DNA of 64,000 nucleotides from positions 1 through 64,000 of the forward strand of contig JAFDVO010000022.1 of assembly GCA_018268955.1 (NCBI GenBank), given 5' to 3'. The translations under genes were made by a program, and so were the position numbers. Shown one piece after another: positions 20,338 through 33,475 of the stretch. Position 1 is the stretch's first letter. The number at the start of each line of letters is the position of its first letter. Below the pieces are notes generated by a model. The model was given only the letters and a program-made list of their open reading frames with translations. It did no database searches and was not told the DNA's origin. This DNA comes from Acidobacteriota bacterium (GTDB lineage Bacteria > Acidobacteriota > Vicinamibacteria > Vicinamibacterales > CAVVIG01).

Positions 20338-22578
20338 ATGGACCGCGAACTGCTGCTCGAAATCGGCTGCGAGGAGATCCCGGCGAGCTGGCTGCCGGGG
20401 CTGACGAACCAGATCGGCGAGGTGGTGCTCACGCAGCTCAAGGAGCACCGGCTGGCGCCGGAGGCGCCGGTCGAAACCTACAGCACGCCGCGTCGCCTCA
20501 CCGTGCGGGTGGCGAAGCTCGCCGAGCGCCAGACCGACCTCGAGGAGGTCCTGAACGGACCGCCGGTCGCTGCGGCGTTTCGGGAAGACGGCACGCCGAC
20601 TCCGGCGGCCATCGGCTTCGCGTCGAAGAATGGGACGGAGGTCTCCGTCCTGGAACGCGTGGAGACGCCGAAGGGCACCTATCTCGCCTTCCGCAAGAAG
20701 CAGCGCGGCAAGGCCGCGGTCGATGTGTTGCCGTCCGTGCTGGGCGGCACGCTGCGCGGCTTGAGCTTCCCGAAGCTGATGCACTGGGACGCGATGCTCG
20801 AGGATGGGAAGGGCGAACTGCTGTTTGGTCGCCCCATCCGCTGGCTGCTCTTCACCTACGGTGGCCGCGTCGTCCCCTACGGCATCTCCCGCACGCCCAC
20901 GGCGCAGAGCGGATCGGTGCAGGACGTCACGACAGGCGCGGTGACCTACGGGCACCGCTTCCTGACGACCAGCGGGCGGGCCGGCCGCGCGATCAAGGTC
21001 CGTTCGTTCGACGAGTACCGCAACCGGCTGCTCGAGAACTTCGTCATCCTCGAGCGCAGCGAGCGGCACAACAAGATTGCGCGCGAGCTCGATGCGAAGG
21101 CGCAGCGCCTGCAGGGCCGCGTCAGCCGGATGGTGCGGCACGAGTCGGGCCTCCTCGCAGAAGTGCCGGATCTGGTCGAGTACCCATCCGTCGTCGCCGG
21201 CACCTTCAGCCCGGAGTTCCTCGAACTGCCCGAGGAAGTGCTGACGACCACGCTGATTCATCATCAGCATTACTTCCCGGTCGAGGCCGAGGACGGGAAG
21301 CTGAAGAACGCGTTCCTCGCGGTCATCAACACCGAACCCGACAACGAGCGGACGATTGCGCGGAACGCCGAGCGGGTCGTGTCCGCCCGGCTGCGCGACG
21401 CGCGGTTCTTCTGGGAGGCGGACCGCACGTCCACCCTCGAATCGCGGCTCGGTCGCCTGGGCACGCTGCTGTTCCACAAGAAGCTCGGGAGCTACGGCGA
21501 GAAGGCGACCCGCATCGAGCGCCTCGCCAGCTGGATTGCAGCCGAGGCGCTCGGCGCCGATCAGGCAACGGCCGCGCTCGCGGCAAGGGCCGCGCGTCTC
21601 GCCAAGGCCGACCTGACGACGGACATGGTGCGGGAGTTCACCGAGCTGCAGGGCACCATGGGCGGCATCTATGCCCGTGAAGAGGGGCAGCCCGACGCCG
21701 TGTGGAAGGCGATCTACTACCACTACCTGCCGATTGGCGTCGAAGCCGATGCTGCCCCCTCGAAGGCGCAGCTTGGGACGGCGGCGGTGACGTGGGCAGC
21801 GGTCTCACTCGCCGACAAGATCGATACAGTCGTCGGCCTGTTTGCGGCTGGGGAGAAACCCACAGGATCGCGGGATCCTTACGGTCTCCGGCGCGCCGCG
21901 CAGGCGGTCACCAAGATCCTCACGGACCTTCACGCGACCACCGGCATCACCCGGACGGTCTCGATCGCGGCACTCGTCGACAACGCGTTCGAGGGCTACC
22001 AGGGCGCGCTTGCCCCGCAGGGAGAGGGCTGGAAGGCACTGGTGTTCGAGTTCTTCGGCGAGCGTCAGGCCTACCTGCTCGAGCGTCGTGGCTTCCGCTT
22101 CGACGAGATCCGGGCGGCATTTCCGGCCGATCCGTCACAACTCCGGCCGTACGATCTGCTGCGCCGCGTGCATGCGCTGGCGCAGGCCCGCAAGACCGCG
22201 GGGTTCGAGCCGCTCGCGGTCCTCTTCAAGCGGGTCAAGAACATCACGAAGGACTTCGTGCCCGGGCCGACCACGCCGTCAGGCTTCGACGCCCTCCGCG
22301 CCGCCCTGCGCGAGCCGGCGGAACAGGCGTTGCTTGCCGAGCTGGAGCGGCGGTACCCGCGCATCGACGCGAGCCTCAGGGACGAGAAGTTCCTCGACGC
22401 CATGACCGAGCTGGCGCACCTGCATGCGCCGGTCGATCGGTTCTTCGTGGATGTGCTCGTGATGGCCGAGGAGCCGGCGCTGCGCGATGCGCGACTGGCT
22501 CTGTTGACGACCTTGCGCGATACGATCCTGAAGACCGGCGGCGATATCTCCGAAATCGCCCCGGACGAGAGCCGCTGA
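20338..22578 (+). CDS. glyS: Glycyl-tRNA synthetase beta subunit
   Basis: GlyS (746 aa, slightly longer than the usual ~690) provides tRNA recognition. The N-terminal ELLLEIGCEEIPASWLPGL and TPRRLTVRV are diagnostic. The central region includes TTTLIHHQHYFPVEAEDGKL and LAKADLTTDMVREFTELQGTMG, with the His/Asp-rich HD-like fold. The C-terminal DALR-type anticodon domain ends near VMAEEPALRDARLALL. The extra length is spread through the body, with no obvious fused domain. Confidence 0.96.
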   Translation: MDRELLLEIGCEEIPASWLPGLTNQIGEVVLTQLKEHRLAPEAPVETYSTPRRLTVRVAKLAERQTDLEEVLNGPPVAAAFREDGTPTPAAIGFASKNGTEVSVLERVETPKGTYLAFRKKQRGKAAVDVLPSVLGGTLRGLSFPKLMHWDAMLEDGKGELLFGRPIRWLLFTYGGRVVPYGISRTPTAQSGSVQDVTTGAVTYGHRFLTTSGRAGRAIKVRSFDEYRNRLLENFVILERSERHNKIARELDAKAQRLQGRVSRMVRHESGLLAEVPDLVEYPSVVAGTFSPEFLELPEEVLTTTLIHHQHYFPVEAEDGKLKNAFLAVINTEPDNERTIARNAERVVSARLRDARFFWEADRTSTLESRLGRLGTLLFHKKLGSYGEKATRIERLASWIAAEALGADQATAALAARAARLAKADLTTDMVREFTELQGTMGGIYAREEGQPDAVWKAIYYHYLPIGVEADAAPSKAQLGTAAVTWAAVSLADKIDTVVGLFAAGEKPTGSRDPYGLRRAAQAVTKILTDLHATTGITRTVSIAALVDNAFEGYQGALAPQGEGWKALVFEFFGERQAYLLERRGFRFDEIRAAFPADPSQLRPYDLLRRVHALAQARKTAGFEPLAVLFKRVKNITKDFVPGPTTPSGFDALRAALREPAEQALLAELERRYPRIDASLRDEKFLDAMTELAHLHAPVDRFFVDVLVMAEEPALRDARLALLTTLRDTILKTGGDISEIAPDESR

Positions 22579-22644
22579 TACCTACGACCCTGCACTACAA
22601 TCATTCGTTTTCTGTCTCAGAACCGACGTTCGACGGAGTCGATG

Positions 22645-25434
<2,790 letters not shown>

Positions 25435-25440
25435 TATAAA

Positions 25441-25534
25441 CAGGCTGAAGGCTTCGGGCTTCAGGCTTCTGGCTGCGTCGGCTTCAGACCAGAGCCGACG
25501 TTGCCCGGAGCCAGCAGCCTGGAGCCCAGAGCCC
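25441..25534. repeat. GGCTTC/GAAGCC intergenic hairpin element (copy 3)
   Basis: The left arm holds GGCTTCGGGCTTCAGGCTTC, the centre is GTCGGCTTCAGACC ... AGAGCCGACG, and the right arm holds CCCGGAGCC/AGCCTGGAGCCC. It occupies the entire ppdK-corA gap and ends one base before the predicted corA TTG. Confidence 0.85.
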
Positions 25535-25535
25535 G

Positions 25536-26501
25536 TTGGTCACCATCTTCCTCAACCGCAACGGCCAGACCGAACAGGTCCAGAGCATCGACCGGGCCTG
25601 GCTGAACCGATCGTCGAACACCTTCCTCTGGGTCGACCTCTTCGGCCCATCGGTCATCGAACTCCTGATCCTGAGCGACACGTTTGCCTTCCATCCGCTC
25701 TCAGTGGAAGACGCGCGGGCGGAGCTGCACTACCCGAAGATCGAGGCGTACGACGGGTACCTGTACGCCATCCTCCACGGCATCGCGTTCGCCGCGGATG
25801 GGCGCGACTTCGAGACACAGGACGTCGACTTCTTCATCGGGCCGAACTACCTCGTGACGGTGCACAACGGCCCGTCGCGCTCGATTCAGGACCTGCAGGA
25901 CAACGCCACCCGCAACCCACGGGTCATGAACGAAGGGCCCGTCTCCCTGTTCCATCGCATCGTCGACGCGATGGTGGACCACTACCGGCCCGAGGTGGAG
26001 AAGCTTGAGGACCGCCTCGATGACCTCGAGGCGGAAGCGTTCGACCATCCGGATCAGGAGACGATCCGCAGGATTCTCCATGAGAAGCGGCGCGTCGCCG
26101 GCCTGCGCCGCATCGTCATTCCGCAGCGTGATGTGATCGCGCGGCTCGCCAGGCGCGACTTCGTCGACATCAGCACCGACATGTCGTTCCGATTCCGCGA
26201 CGTGTACGACCACCTGCAGCGGCTGGCCGACGACACGATGATGTTCCAGGACCGGATCACCGGCATCCTGGACGCCTACCTGTCGAACGTGAGCAACCGC
26301 CTCAACGAGGTGATGAAGGTGCTGACCGTCGTGGCCACCATCTTCATGCCGCTCACGCTGCTGTCGGGCATCTACGGCATGAACGTGCACATGCCCCAGT
26401 TCCCGGGCAGCGACAGCGCCCAGTTCTGGTGGCTCGTCCTCATCATGCTCGGCATCGTCGGCGTGATGCTGGCCTTCTTCAAGCGGAAGCGCTGGATCTG
26501 A
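25536..26501 (+). CDS. corA: CorA-family magnesium/cobalt transporter
   Basis: This 321-residue CorA has a large cytoplasmic N-terminal domain (about 1-255), two C-terminal helices and the pore signature YGMNVHMPQF, whose GMN tripeptide defines the family. The basic KRKRW tail is typical. The apparent start is TTG, immediately after a repeat. No better in-frame start precedes it, and the first conserved residues begin only a few codons later, so the start is uncertain. Confidence 0.93.
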   Translation: MVTIFLNRNGQTEQVQSIDRAWLNRSSNTFLWVDLFGPSVIELLILSDTFAFHPLSVEDARAELHYPKIEAYDGYLYAILHGIAFAADGRDFETQDVDFFIGPNYLVTVHNGPSRSIQDLQDNATRNPRVMNEGPVSLFHRIVDAMVDHYRPEVEKLEDRLDDLEAEAFDHPDQETIRRILHEKRRVAGLRRIVIPQRDVIARLARRDFVDISTDMSFRFRDVYDHLQRLADDTMMFQDRITGILDAYLSNVSNRLNEVMKVLTVVATIFMPLTLLSGIYGMNVHMPQFPGSDSAQFWWLVLIMLGIVGVMLAFFKRKRWI

Positions 26502-26520
26502 GTACCAGAGCCTGTCCCAA

Positions 26521-26672
26521 GAAGCTCGACCACGGATGCCACGGAGACCACGGAGCCACACGGTTTCCCATAGAATCTCGGTGACCTCCGCGTGCTCCGC
26601 CGTGGCGTGCTGGGGGCTTGAAACGCATCCTCAGCAATTAGCGATTGGCCTTTCGCGTTTAGCATTTCCCCT
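26521..26672 (+). repeat. CCACGGAGG-type element (copy B) plus TTAGCGATT repeat
   Basis: Positions 26521-26632 repeat the landmarks of 8536-8660 in the same order: CCACGGAGACCACGGAG, TTTCCCATAGAATCTC, CTCCGCGTGCTCCGCCGTGG, then CTTGAAACGCATCCTCAG. Positions 26633-26672 continue with AATTAGCGATTGGCC and TTTAGCATTTCCCCTGTG, as upstream of the cytochrome gene. Two different elements therefore occur in the same order at two loci. Confidence 0.85.
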
Positions 26673-28592
<1,920 letters not shown>

Positions 28593-28650
28593 GGAATCGC
28601 TAAACGCCAATTGCTAATCGCTAAAGGTAAACGCCAAACGCCAACCAGCG
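28593..28650. repeat. CGCTAAACGCCAATTGC tandem repeat after mutL
   Basis: Degenerate 10-14-nt units (CGCTAAACGCCAATTGCTAA and AAACGCCAAACGCCAACC) start right after the mutL stop. They are the reverse complement of the TTAGCGATTAGCC family found upstream of mutL and of the cytochrome gene, so mutL is bracketed by inverted copies. Confidence 0.7.
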
Positions 28651-28722
28651 GGATCTGTTCTGATCTGAGTTGAGCATGTAGCGATTTGCGATTCGCATTG
28701 TCCCGGTTCCCTCCCGTTGAGC

Positions 28723-28927
28723 TTGACCCTGCCTTCACGTGGCTGTTACTTTGGCCTCGTTCGCCGATAACAACTGCATAGCCTCACGCTTGCCCAAGCG
28801 ACAAGGGCCATCCGGCGGGAGCTCTACCTGCGCCTGCAGGGGAGCGGTGCGTCGGAGCGCAAAGCTGTAAGCCACGGACATCCGGGGATGCCGCGGGTGG
28901 TTTGGCTGCCGAACTTGGAGTCCGTCA
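28723..28927 (+). promoter_or_regulatory. Candidate promoter and structured 5' leader of the protease gene
   Basis: The rest of the 335-bp mutL-protease gap is not simple repeat. TTGACC (28723-28728) and TTACTT (28746-28751) with a 17-nt spacer could be a promoter, giving about 170 nt of leader. Near 28871-28902 the strings GCCAC, CATCC, GGATG and GTGG nest as a stem (GCCAC-GG-CATCC / GGATG-CC-GTGG). No known riboswitch could be assigned. Confidence 0.35.
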
Positions 28928-29929
28928 ATGGTGTCTCGCCGGTTCCTCACGACCATCGCCATCATCTCGACAGCCGTCGCCTTCTTCTTCCTTGGCGACT
29001 TCCACGCCCGTACGAACGAGGCGGCCACGCGCGCTGAATACGACGCGAAGCTCGACGCGCTGCGCGCCGAGATCCGCAGCCAGATTGGCCAGGAAGAGGC
29101 CGCCCTCCTCGAAGTCAGAGGCACCTCCGGGGACAAGTCGCCGGCGGTTCGCCGCGCGTCCGACGTGCCGGAGACGAATCGCGCGCAGATGGTCGCCGAG
29201 ATCAAGCAGGAACTGCAGAGCGAGATGGGGCTGCTGCCGCTGCAGCTCCTTCGCGACCGCCGCACCAGCTTCCTCGAGCTCTACTCCAGCGACAACCAGG
29301 GACGCACGAATTACGGCACGGCCGGGTACCTCGGGAACGGCTACTTCGTCACCGTGAAGCACGCGGTGGTTGCGCTCAAGGACGATGACAACCGCGATGG
29401 CCAGCGCAAGGTCACGTCGATCCGCGTGGTCTATCAGGGCCGCGAGATTCCCGCGAAGCTGATCGACGCGGGGGATGCCGACGTCGAGGTGCATAGCGGC
29501 GACTGGGCGATCATCCGCACGAAGCCGCTGGACATCCCCGCACTGCACCCGAACACGCGCTTCGGGTACGACTTCGCCGAGCCGATCTTCCGGCTCGGGA
29601 ACGATTACTCCAAGGGCATCCTGCTCTCGACCGGGTACGTGGGCCAGCGCACCTCGAACGGCCTCATCACGGCGTTGACCGACGGCCATCCGGGCGTGTC
29701 CGGTGGCGGTGTACTGAACCGCGCCGGCGACCTGGTCGGCATCCCGATCGGCCGCATGCAGGGCGACTACCGCTTCTCCTTCATTCTCCCGATCCGCGCC
29801 GAGATGCTGCGCAAGCTCCCGCGCGTGGCCGCGCCGCCGTCGGGTCCGCTGGCGCCGGAGCCAGGCCCGGCCACGCTGGCCGCCTCCGCGCAGCCGGCCC
29901 CGGTCCAGGACGTCACCCAGACGCACTGA
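28928..29929 (+). CDS. Membrane-anchored trypsin-like serine protease
   Basis: The 333-residue protein has an N-terminal signal anchor (about 5-22), a charged helical stalk (about 25-95), then a chymotrypsin-fold domain. A plausible triad is visible: His in YFVTVKHAVV (about 145), Asp in HSGDWAIIR (about 195), and Ser in GHPGVSGGGVLN (about 258; the GxSGG motif). A Pro/Ala-rich tail follows. There is no PDZ domain, unlike DegP. It probably acts in the periplasm, but the substrate is unknown. A long leader precedes the ATG. Confidence 0.8.
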   Translation: MVSRRFLTTIAIISTAVAFFFLGDFHARTNEAATRAEYDAKLDALRAEIRSQIGQEEAALLEVRGTSGDKSPAVRRASDVPETNRAQMVAEIKQELQSEMGLLPLQLLRDRRTSFLELYSSDNQGRTNYGTAGYLGNGYFVTVKHAVVALKDDDNRDGQRKVTSIRVVYQGREIPAKLIDAGDADVEVHSGDWAIIRTKPLDIPALHPNTRFGYDFAEPIFRLGNDYSKGILLSTGYVGQRTSNGLITALTDGHPGVSGGGVLNRAGDLVGIPIGRMQGDYRFSFILPIRAEMLRKLPRVAAPPSGPLAPEPGPATLAASAQPAPVQDVTQTH

Positions 29930-30010
29930 GGGCTGGGAACTCGGGATTGGGAACTCGGGATTGGGGACTCGGGGTTCGGGACTCGGCTTCCGGCCCTTGG
30001 ACTTCTGAGT
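29930..30010. repeat. GGGAACTCGGGATTGG tandem array
   Basis: About eight 8-9-nt units of GGGACTCGG / GGGAACTCGG lie in the gap after the protease gene. This is the reverse complement of the CCCGAGTCC array at 37796-37912. It directly abuts the ~120-bp element at 30012. Confidence 0.85.
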
Positions 30011-30011
30011 T

Positions 30012-30130
30012 CTAAGAGTGCGTTTCAAGATGCCCGCGCGACCGCGGAGTGCGCGGAGTGCGCGGAGATCCTTTTGGAAACACCGGTCTCCGTGGCCTCC
30101 GTGTCCTCCGTGGTGGAGAATTTCGCAACC
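30012..30130 (-). repeat. CCACGGAGG-type element (copy C, inverted)
   Basis: Read on the minus strand this shows the same landmarks as 8536-8660: GGTTGCGAAATTCTCCACC, CACGGAGG units, TTTCCAAAAGGATCTCC, CTCCGCG units, and CTTGAAACGCACTCTTAG. Here the two arms are clean tandem 9-mers (GCGCGGAGT on one side, CTCCGTGGC on the other). They can form a stem of about 30 pairs closed by a loop containing CCTTTTGGAAACACC. Confidence 0.9.
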
Positions 30131-30171
30131 AGCCCTAAGTTCTGAGTTCGCCTGTGTTCTCGTCCCTGTAC

Positions 30172-30177
30172 TAGAAT
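30172..30177 (+). promoter_or_regulatory. -10-like TAGAAT, 6 nt before an ATG
   Basis: TAGAAT (5 of 6 matches to TATAAT) with exactly 6 nt to the ATG at 30184, the same spacing as at ndk. This suggests a leaderless transcript for the Rossmann-like gene. No -35 is evident. Confidence 0.4.
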
Positions 30178-30183
30178 GACGGC

Positions 30184-30750
30184 ATGAACCCGAGCGACTG
30201 CATTCTCTTCTCAGGCGGCGCCCCGGGCGCCGAGGCTGAGTTCGGTGCGTGCGCCGAGCGTCACGGCGTCGAGGAAGTGAACTTCACCTTCGAGGGGCAC
30301 AAGACGGTCCGGCACCGCGGCGTGCGGGTCCTCAACCACGAGGAACTGCAGAACGGCGACGTGAGCCTCGCGTACGTGTCGAAGCTGATGCACCGGCGAT
30401 ACACAGACGCGCCGACGATCCGCAAGGTCCTGCAGACCATCTGGTACCAGGTGAACAGCGGCCAGGAGATCTACGTCATCGGCACCGTGCTCGACGACGG
30501 CACCGTGCAGGGCGGGACCGGCTGGGGCGCCGAGTTCGCGAAGATCTGCAACAAGCCGCTGCACGTCTTCGATCAGGACAAGGATGCCTGGTTCTCGTGG
30601 GACGGCGAGGCCTTCGTGCGCCGTGCCGCAGAGGACGGCCCGGTGATCACCCATCCGCACTTCACCGGTACCGGCACGCGGCGCATGCGCGACAACGGCA
30701 AGGCCGCCATCGAGGCGCTCTTCACCCGTTCGTTCGGCGCCGGAGCTTGA
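30184..30750 (+). CDS. Rossmann-like (possibly SLOG-superfamily) protein
   Basis: I do not recognise this 188-residue protein as a named family. The N-terminal CILFSGGAPGAEAEFG resembles the GGxxGxD/E loop of SLOG/LOG nucleotide-binding folds. A second Gly-rich stretch, QGGTGWGAEFAKICNKPLHVFD, fits the later strand of such a fold. The centre is rich in His, Asn and Tyr. The start is supported by TAGAAT 6 nt upstream. Its 3' end overlaps the convergent rarA by 29 bp. A nucleotide or nucleotide-derivative ligand is a guess. Confidence 0.6.
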   Translation: MNPSDCILFSGGAPGAEAEFGACAERHGVEEVNFTFEGHKTVRHRGVRVLNHEELQNGDVSLAYVSKLMHRRYTDAPTIRKVLQTIWYQVNSGQEIYVIGTVLDDGTVQGGTGWGAEFAKICNKPLHVFDQDKDAWFSWDGEAFVRRAAEDGPVITHPHFTGTGTRRMRDNGKAAIEALFTRSFGAGA

Positions 30751-32068
30751 TCTCGGCCCAGCCGTCGAGCCGACGCTTGATCTCCTTCTCGAACCCGCGC
30801 TCGGTCGGCGTGTAGAACGTCCGTCCGTCGAGGCCGCGTGGCAGGCACGACATGTCTGCCACCGCGTCCGCCTCATCGTGCGCGTACCGGTACCCCTTCC
30901 CGTACTCCAGCGACTTCATCAGCGACGTCGGGGCATTGCGCAGGTGCAGCGGCACCGGTTCCGCCACATCCCTCTGCGCCGCGTCGGCCGCCTGGTTGTA
31001 GGCGCTGTAGACGGCGTTGCTCTTGGGCGCCGTCGCCAGGTAGATCGCGGCCTGGGCGAGTGCCGTGTTGCCTTCCGGCATCCCGAGGAAGTGCACCGCT
31101 TCCTTGGCGGCGACCGCCACGGTCAGCGCCTGCGGATCGGCGTTGCCGACGTCCTCCGAGGCAAACCGCACGAGCCGGCGCGCGATGTAGAGCGGATCCT
31201 CCCCGGCCTCCACCATCCGTGCGAGCCAGTAGACCGTCGCGTCCGGGTCGCTGTTGCGCATCGACTTGTGCAGCGCGGAGATCAGGTTGTAGTGCTCCTC
31301 GCCGGCCTTGTCGTAGCGCAGCGTCTTCCTCTGAAGCGTGTCGCGTACGCGGTCGACGGTGACCTGTCGACGGCCGTTCACGAGCGGGGCGGCGCCGACG
31401 GTCAGTTCCAGCAGCCCCAGTGCGGAGCGCGCATCGCCACTCGCGTACCCGGCGATCGCGGCAAGCGCATCGGGCGCGATGTCGACCGGAACCGCTCCGA
31501 GCCCGCGCTCGGCGTCGCGCAGCGCGCGCTCGAGAATCGCGCTGACCTCCTCCGTCGTCAGCCCCCGAAGCACGAACACCTTTGACCGCGAGAGCAGCGC
31601 GGCGTTCACCTCGAACGACGGGTTCTCGGTGGTCGCCCCGATGAGCACGATGTCGCCCGCTTCGACGCGCGGCAGGAACGCGTCCTGCTGCGCCTTGTTG
31701 AACCGGTGGATCTCGTCGATGAAGACGATGGTGCGCCGGCCGGTGGCGCGACGCAACCGCTCGGCTTCGCCCATCACCTCGCGAATCTCCTTGATGCCCG
31801 ACAGCACGGCGCTGAAGGAGACGAACTTCGCGCGCGTCTTCTCCGCGATGATCCGCGCCAGCGTGGTCTTGCCCGTGCCCGGAGGCCCCCACAGGATGAT
31901 GGACTGCAGCAGGTCGCGCTCGATCGCCTCACGCAGCGGACGACCCGGCGCGAGCAGTTCGTCCTGCCCGACGATCTCGTCGAGCGTGCGTGGTCGCATG
32001 CGCTCGGCGAGTGGAGCCGGAGCGGTGGAGTCGGAGGTCGGCGACGGTTCGTCAGGGAAGAGACTCAC
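30722..32068 (-). CDS. rarA: Replication-associated recombination protein A (AAA+ ATPase)
   Basis: RarA/MgsA (448 aa) is a clamp-loader-like AAA+ ATPase acting at stalled forks. Signatures include LAERMRPRTLDEIVGQ, Walker A WGPPGTGKTTLA (about 60-71), Walker B IVFIDEIHRFNKAQQDAFL, and the tetramerisation domain with DPLYIARRLVRFASEDVGNADP. The C-terminal GYRYAHDEADAV and PTERGFEKEIKRRL complete the family. The start is GTG. The last 29 bp overlap the convergent gene at 30184-30750. Confidence 0.96.
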   Translation of the reverse strand: MSLFPDEPSPTSDSTAPAPLAERMRPRTLDEIVGQDELLAPGRPLREAIERDLLQSIILWGPPGTGKTTLARIIAEKTRAKFVSFSAVLSGIKEIREVMGEAERLRRATGRRTIVFIDEIHRFNKAQQDAFLPRVEAGDIVLIGATTENPSFEVNAALLSRSKVFVLRGLTTEEVSAILERALRDAERGLGAVPVDIAPDALAAIAGYASGDARSALGLLELTVGAAPLVNGRRQVTVDRVRDTLQRKTLRYDKAGEEHYNLISALHKSMRNSDPDATVYWLARMVEAGEDPLYIARRLVRFASEDVGNADPQALTVAVAAKEAVHFLGMPEGNTALAQAAIYLATAPKSNAVYSAYNQAADAAQRDVAEPVPLHLRNAPTSLMKSLEYGKGYRYAHDEADAVADMSCLPRGLDGRTFYTPTERGFEKEIKRRLDGWAEIKLRRRTNG

Positions 32069-32087
32069 GGGGGGTAAGAACAGGGAA

Positions 32088-32150
32088 ATTGGTGAATTGG
32101 CGAATTGGTGAGTTGGTGAAGTGGTGAGTTGGTGGATGACTGAGTTGATG
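32088..32150. repeat. AATTGGTGAATTGGCG minisatellite
   Basis: About seven TTGGTGA/ATTGGCG units fill the gap between the divergently placed rarA start and the end of the methyltransferase gene. This is the same family as at 6428, 7112 and 63883. Confidence 0.85.
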
Positions 32151-32153
32151 TCG

Positions 32154-32951
32154 TCACGTGGCGGCGAGAGGACGCGCTCGCTGGCGACGGGCTTCGTAGA
32201 GGAGCACGGCTGCGGCGACGCTTGCGTTGAGCGACTCGACCGGAGGCTCCATCGGGATGGTCACGCGCACGTCGGCGGCGTCGAGCGCCGACTGCGGCAG
32301 GCCAGGTCCTTCACCGCCAATGAAGAGCGCGGTTGCCTCCGAGAGATCGCTGTCGAACAGCGGCACGCCGTCTCGTGGCACGGTGGCGACGATGTGCACC
32401 TGGTGCGCGCGGGCGGCGGCGATCACATCGGCGGCGTCCGGAACGAACTGCAGGGGAAGCCGGAGCGCGCTTCCCATGGAGCCGCGCAGCGCCTTCCATC
32501 CAAAGGGGTCGGCGGTCTGGCCGGTGAGGATGGCGCCGTGTGCGCCTGCCGCTTCGGTGACGCGCAGAATCGCCCCGACGTTGCCCGGATCCTGGATGTC
32601 GCACAGCACCACGACGAGCGGAGACGGTCGTGCAAGGAGATCCGTGGCACGGGCTGGTCGCGAGGCGAGCGCCACGATCGCGCTGCTCGATCGGACAGGG
32701 CTGGCCGCGTCCATCACCCCCGCGCTGCCCTCGGCGACCTGCACCGCGTGAGGCAACCGCCCCAGGATTTCCTCGATCTCCGGATGCGCGGCCGCCTCGA
32801 TGTCGACCAGCACCTGTTCGAGTCGAATCCCGGCGGTCAGGGCCTCACCGACAAGGTGAGTGCCGTCGAGCAGCATGGCCTCATCATCGCCGCGCGCAGC
32901 CGCCCGGAATCGGGTCACGATCGGGTTCTGGCGGCTCGTGATCCGCTGCAC
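32154..32951 (-). CDS. TrmH/SpoU-family RNA 2'-O-methyltransferase
   Basis: This 265-residue SPOUT methyltransferase probably modifies a ribose 2'-OH in rRNA or tRNA using SAM. The N-terminal substrate-binding domain (about 1-95) precedes the trefoil-knot domain. Motif 1 is DIQDPGNVGAILRVTEAAGA, motif 2 is FIGGEGPGLP and motif 3 is IPMEPPVESLNASVAAAVLL. The exact target nucleotide (RlmB- or TsnR-like) cannot be assigned. It is divergent from greA across about 38 bp. Confidence 0.92.
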   Translation of the reverse strand: MQRITSRQNPIVTRFRAAARGDDEAMLLDGTHLVGEALTAGIRLEQVLVDIEAAAHPEIEEILGRLPHAVQVAEGSAGVMDAASPVRSSSAIVALASRPARATDLLARPSPLVVVLCDIQDPGNVGAILRVTEAAGAHGAILTGQTADPFGWKALRGSMGSALRLPLQFVPDAADVIAAARAHQVHIVATVPRDGVPLFDSDLSEATALFIGGEGPGLPQSALDAADVRVTIPMEPPVESLNASVAAAVLLYEARRQRARPLAAT

Positions 32952-32989
32952 GGCTGAAGCATAGCACTGTGATATCTTCTCAACAGACC

Positions 32990-33475
32990 ATGAGCGTGTC
33001 GGTGAAGGAACGGCTGATCAAGAAGTTCGACGATGAGATTGCGGCGCTCGATCGTGAGCTCAAGCTCGAGCTGCCGAAGGAGATCAAGCGGGCCCGGGAG
33101 CTGGGTGACCTGCGCGAGAACGCCGAGTACGCCGCGGCGAAGGAGCGCCAGCGACTGGTCGAGGCGCGGATCAGCATGCTCCAGAAGCGGGTGTCCGAGA
33201 TCCACCTGCTGAACGTCGATCGCATCCCGAAGGACAAGGCCGGGTTCGGCTCCACGCTGTACGTCACCGAAGCGACAGGCGACAAGCACGTCTTCCAGCT
33301 CGTGATGCCCGAGGACGCCGACGCAACCAAGGGGCTCATTTCCACGACGTCGCCCATCGGTCGCTCCCTGCTCAACAAGGAAGCGGGCGACAGCGTGAAG
33401 GTCACCACGCCCGGTGGCATCCGCGAGTTCGAGATCGATCGTCTCTTCACCATCCACGACGAAGCGCCGGAATGA
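32990..33475 (+). CDS. greA: Transcription elongation factor GreA/GreB family
   Basis: This 161-residue Gre factor stimulates transcript cleavage by backtracked RNA polymerase. The N-terminal coiled coil (about 5-75) carries the tip motif GDLRENAEYAAAKERQ with the acidic residues that coordinate the catalytic metal. The C-terminal FKBP-like domain includes SPIGRSLLNKEAGD. The start at 32990 (MSVSVKERL) fits the family better than an upstream in-frame ATG at 32969. The stop overlaps the next gene by 4 bp (ATGA), an unusual partner for greA. Confidence 0.93.
   Translation: MSVSVKERLIKKFDDEIAALDRELKLELPKEIKRARELGDLRENAEYAAAKERQRLVEARISMLQKRVSEIHLLNVDRIPKDKAGFGSTLYVTEATGDKHVFQLVMPEDADATKGLISTTSPIGRSLLNKEAGDSVKVTTPGGIREFEIDRLFTIHDEAPE

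Noticed and set aside
28785-28915. Cyclic-di-GMP (GEMM) riboswitch before the protease gene
   Set aside because: GCGCAAAGC and a GGCTGCCG-like end are reminiscent of GEMM, but the 5' GGCAAACC strand is missing and the P1 helix cannot be formed. It is reported only as an unassigned leader.
32969-32990. Upstream ATG for greA at 32969
   Set aside because: The extra seven residues are not conserved in Gre factors and would leave almost no gap to the divergent methyltransferase. ATG 32990 fits the family start.
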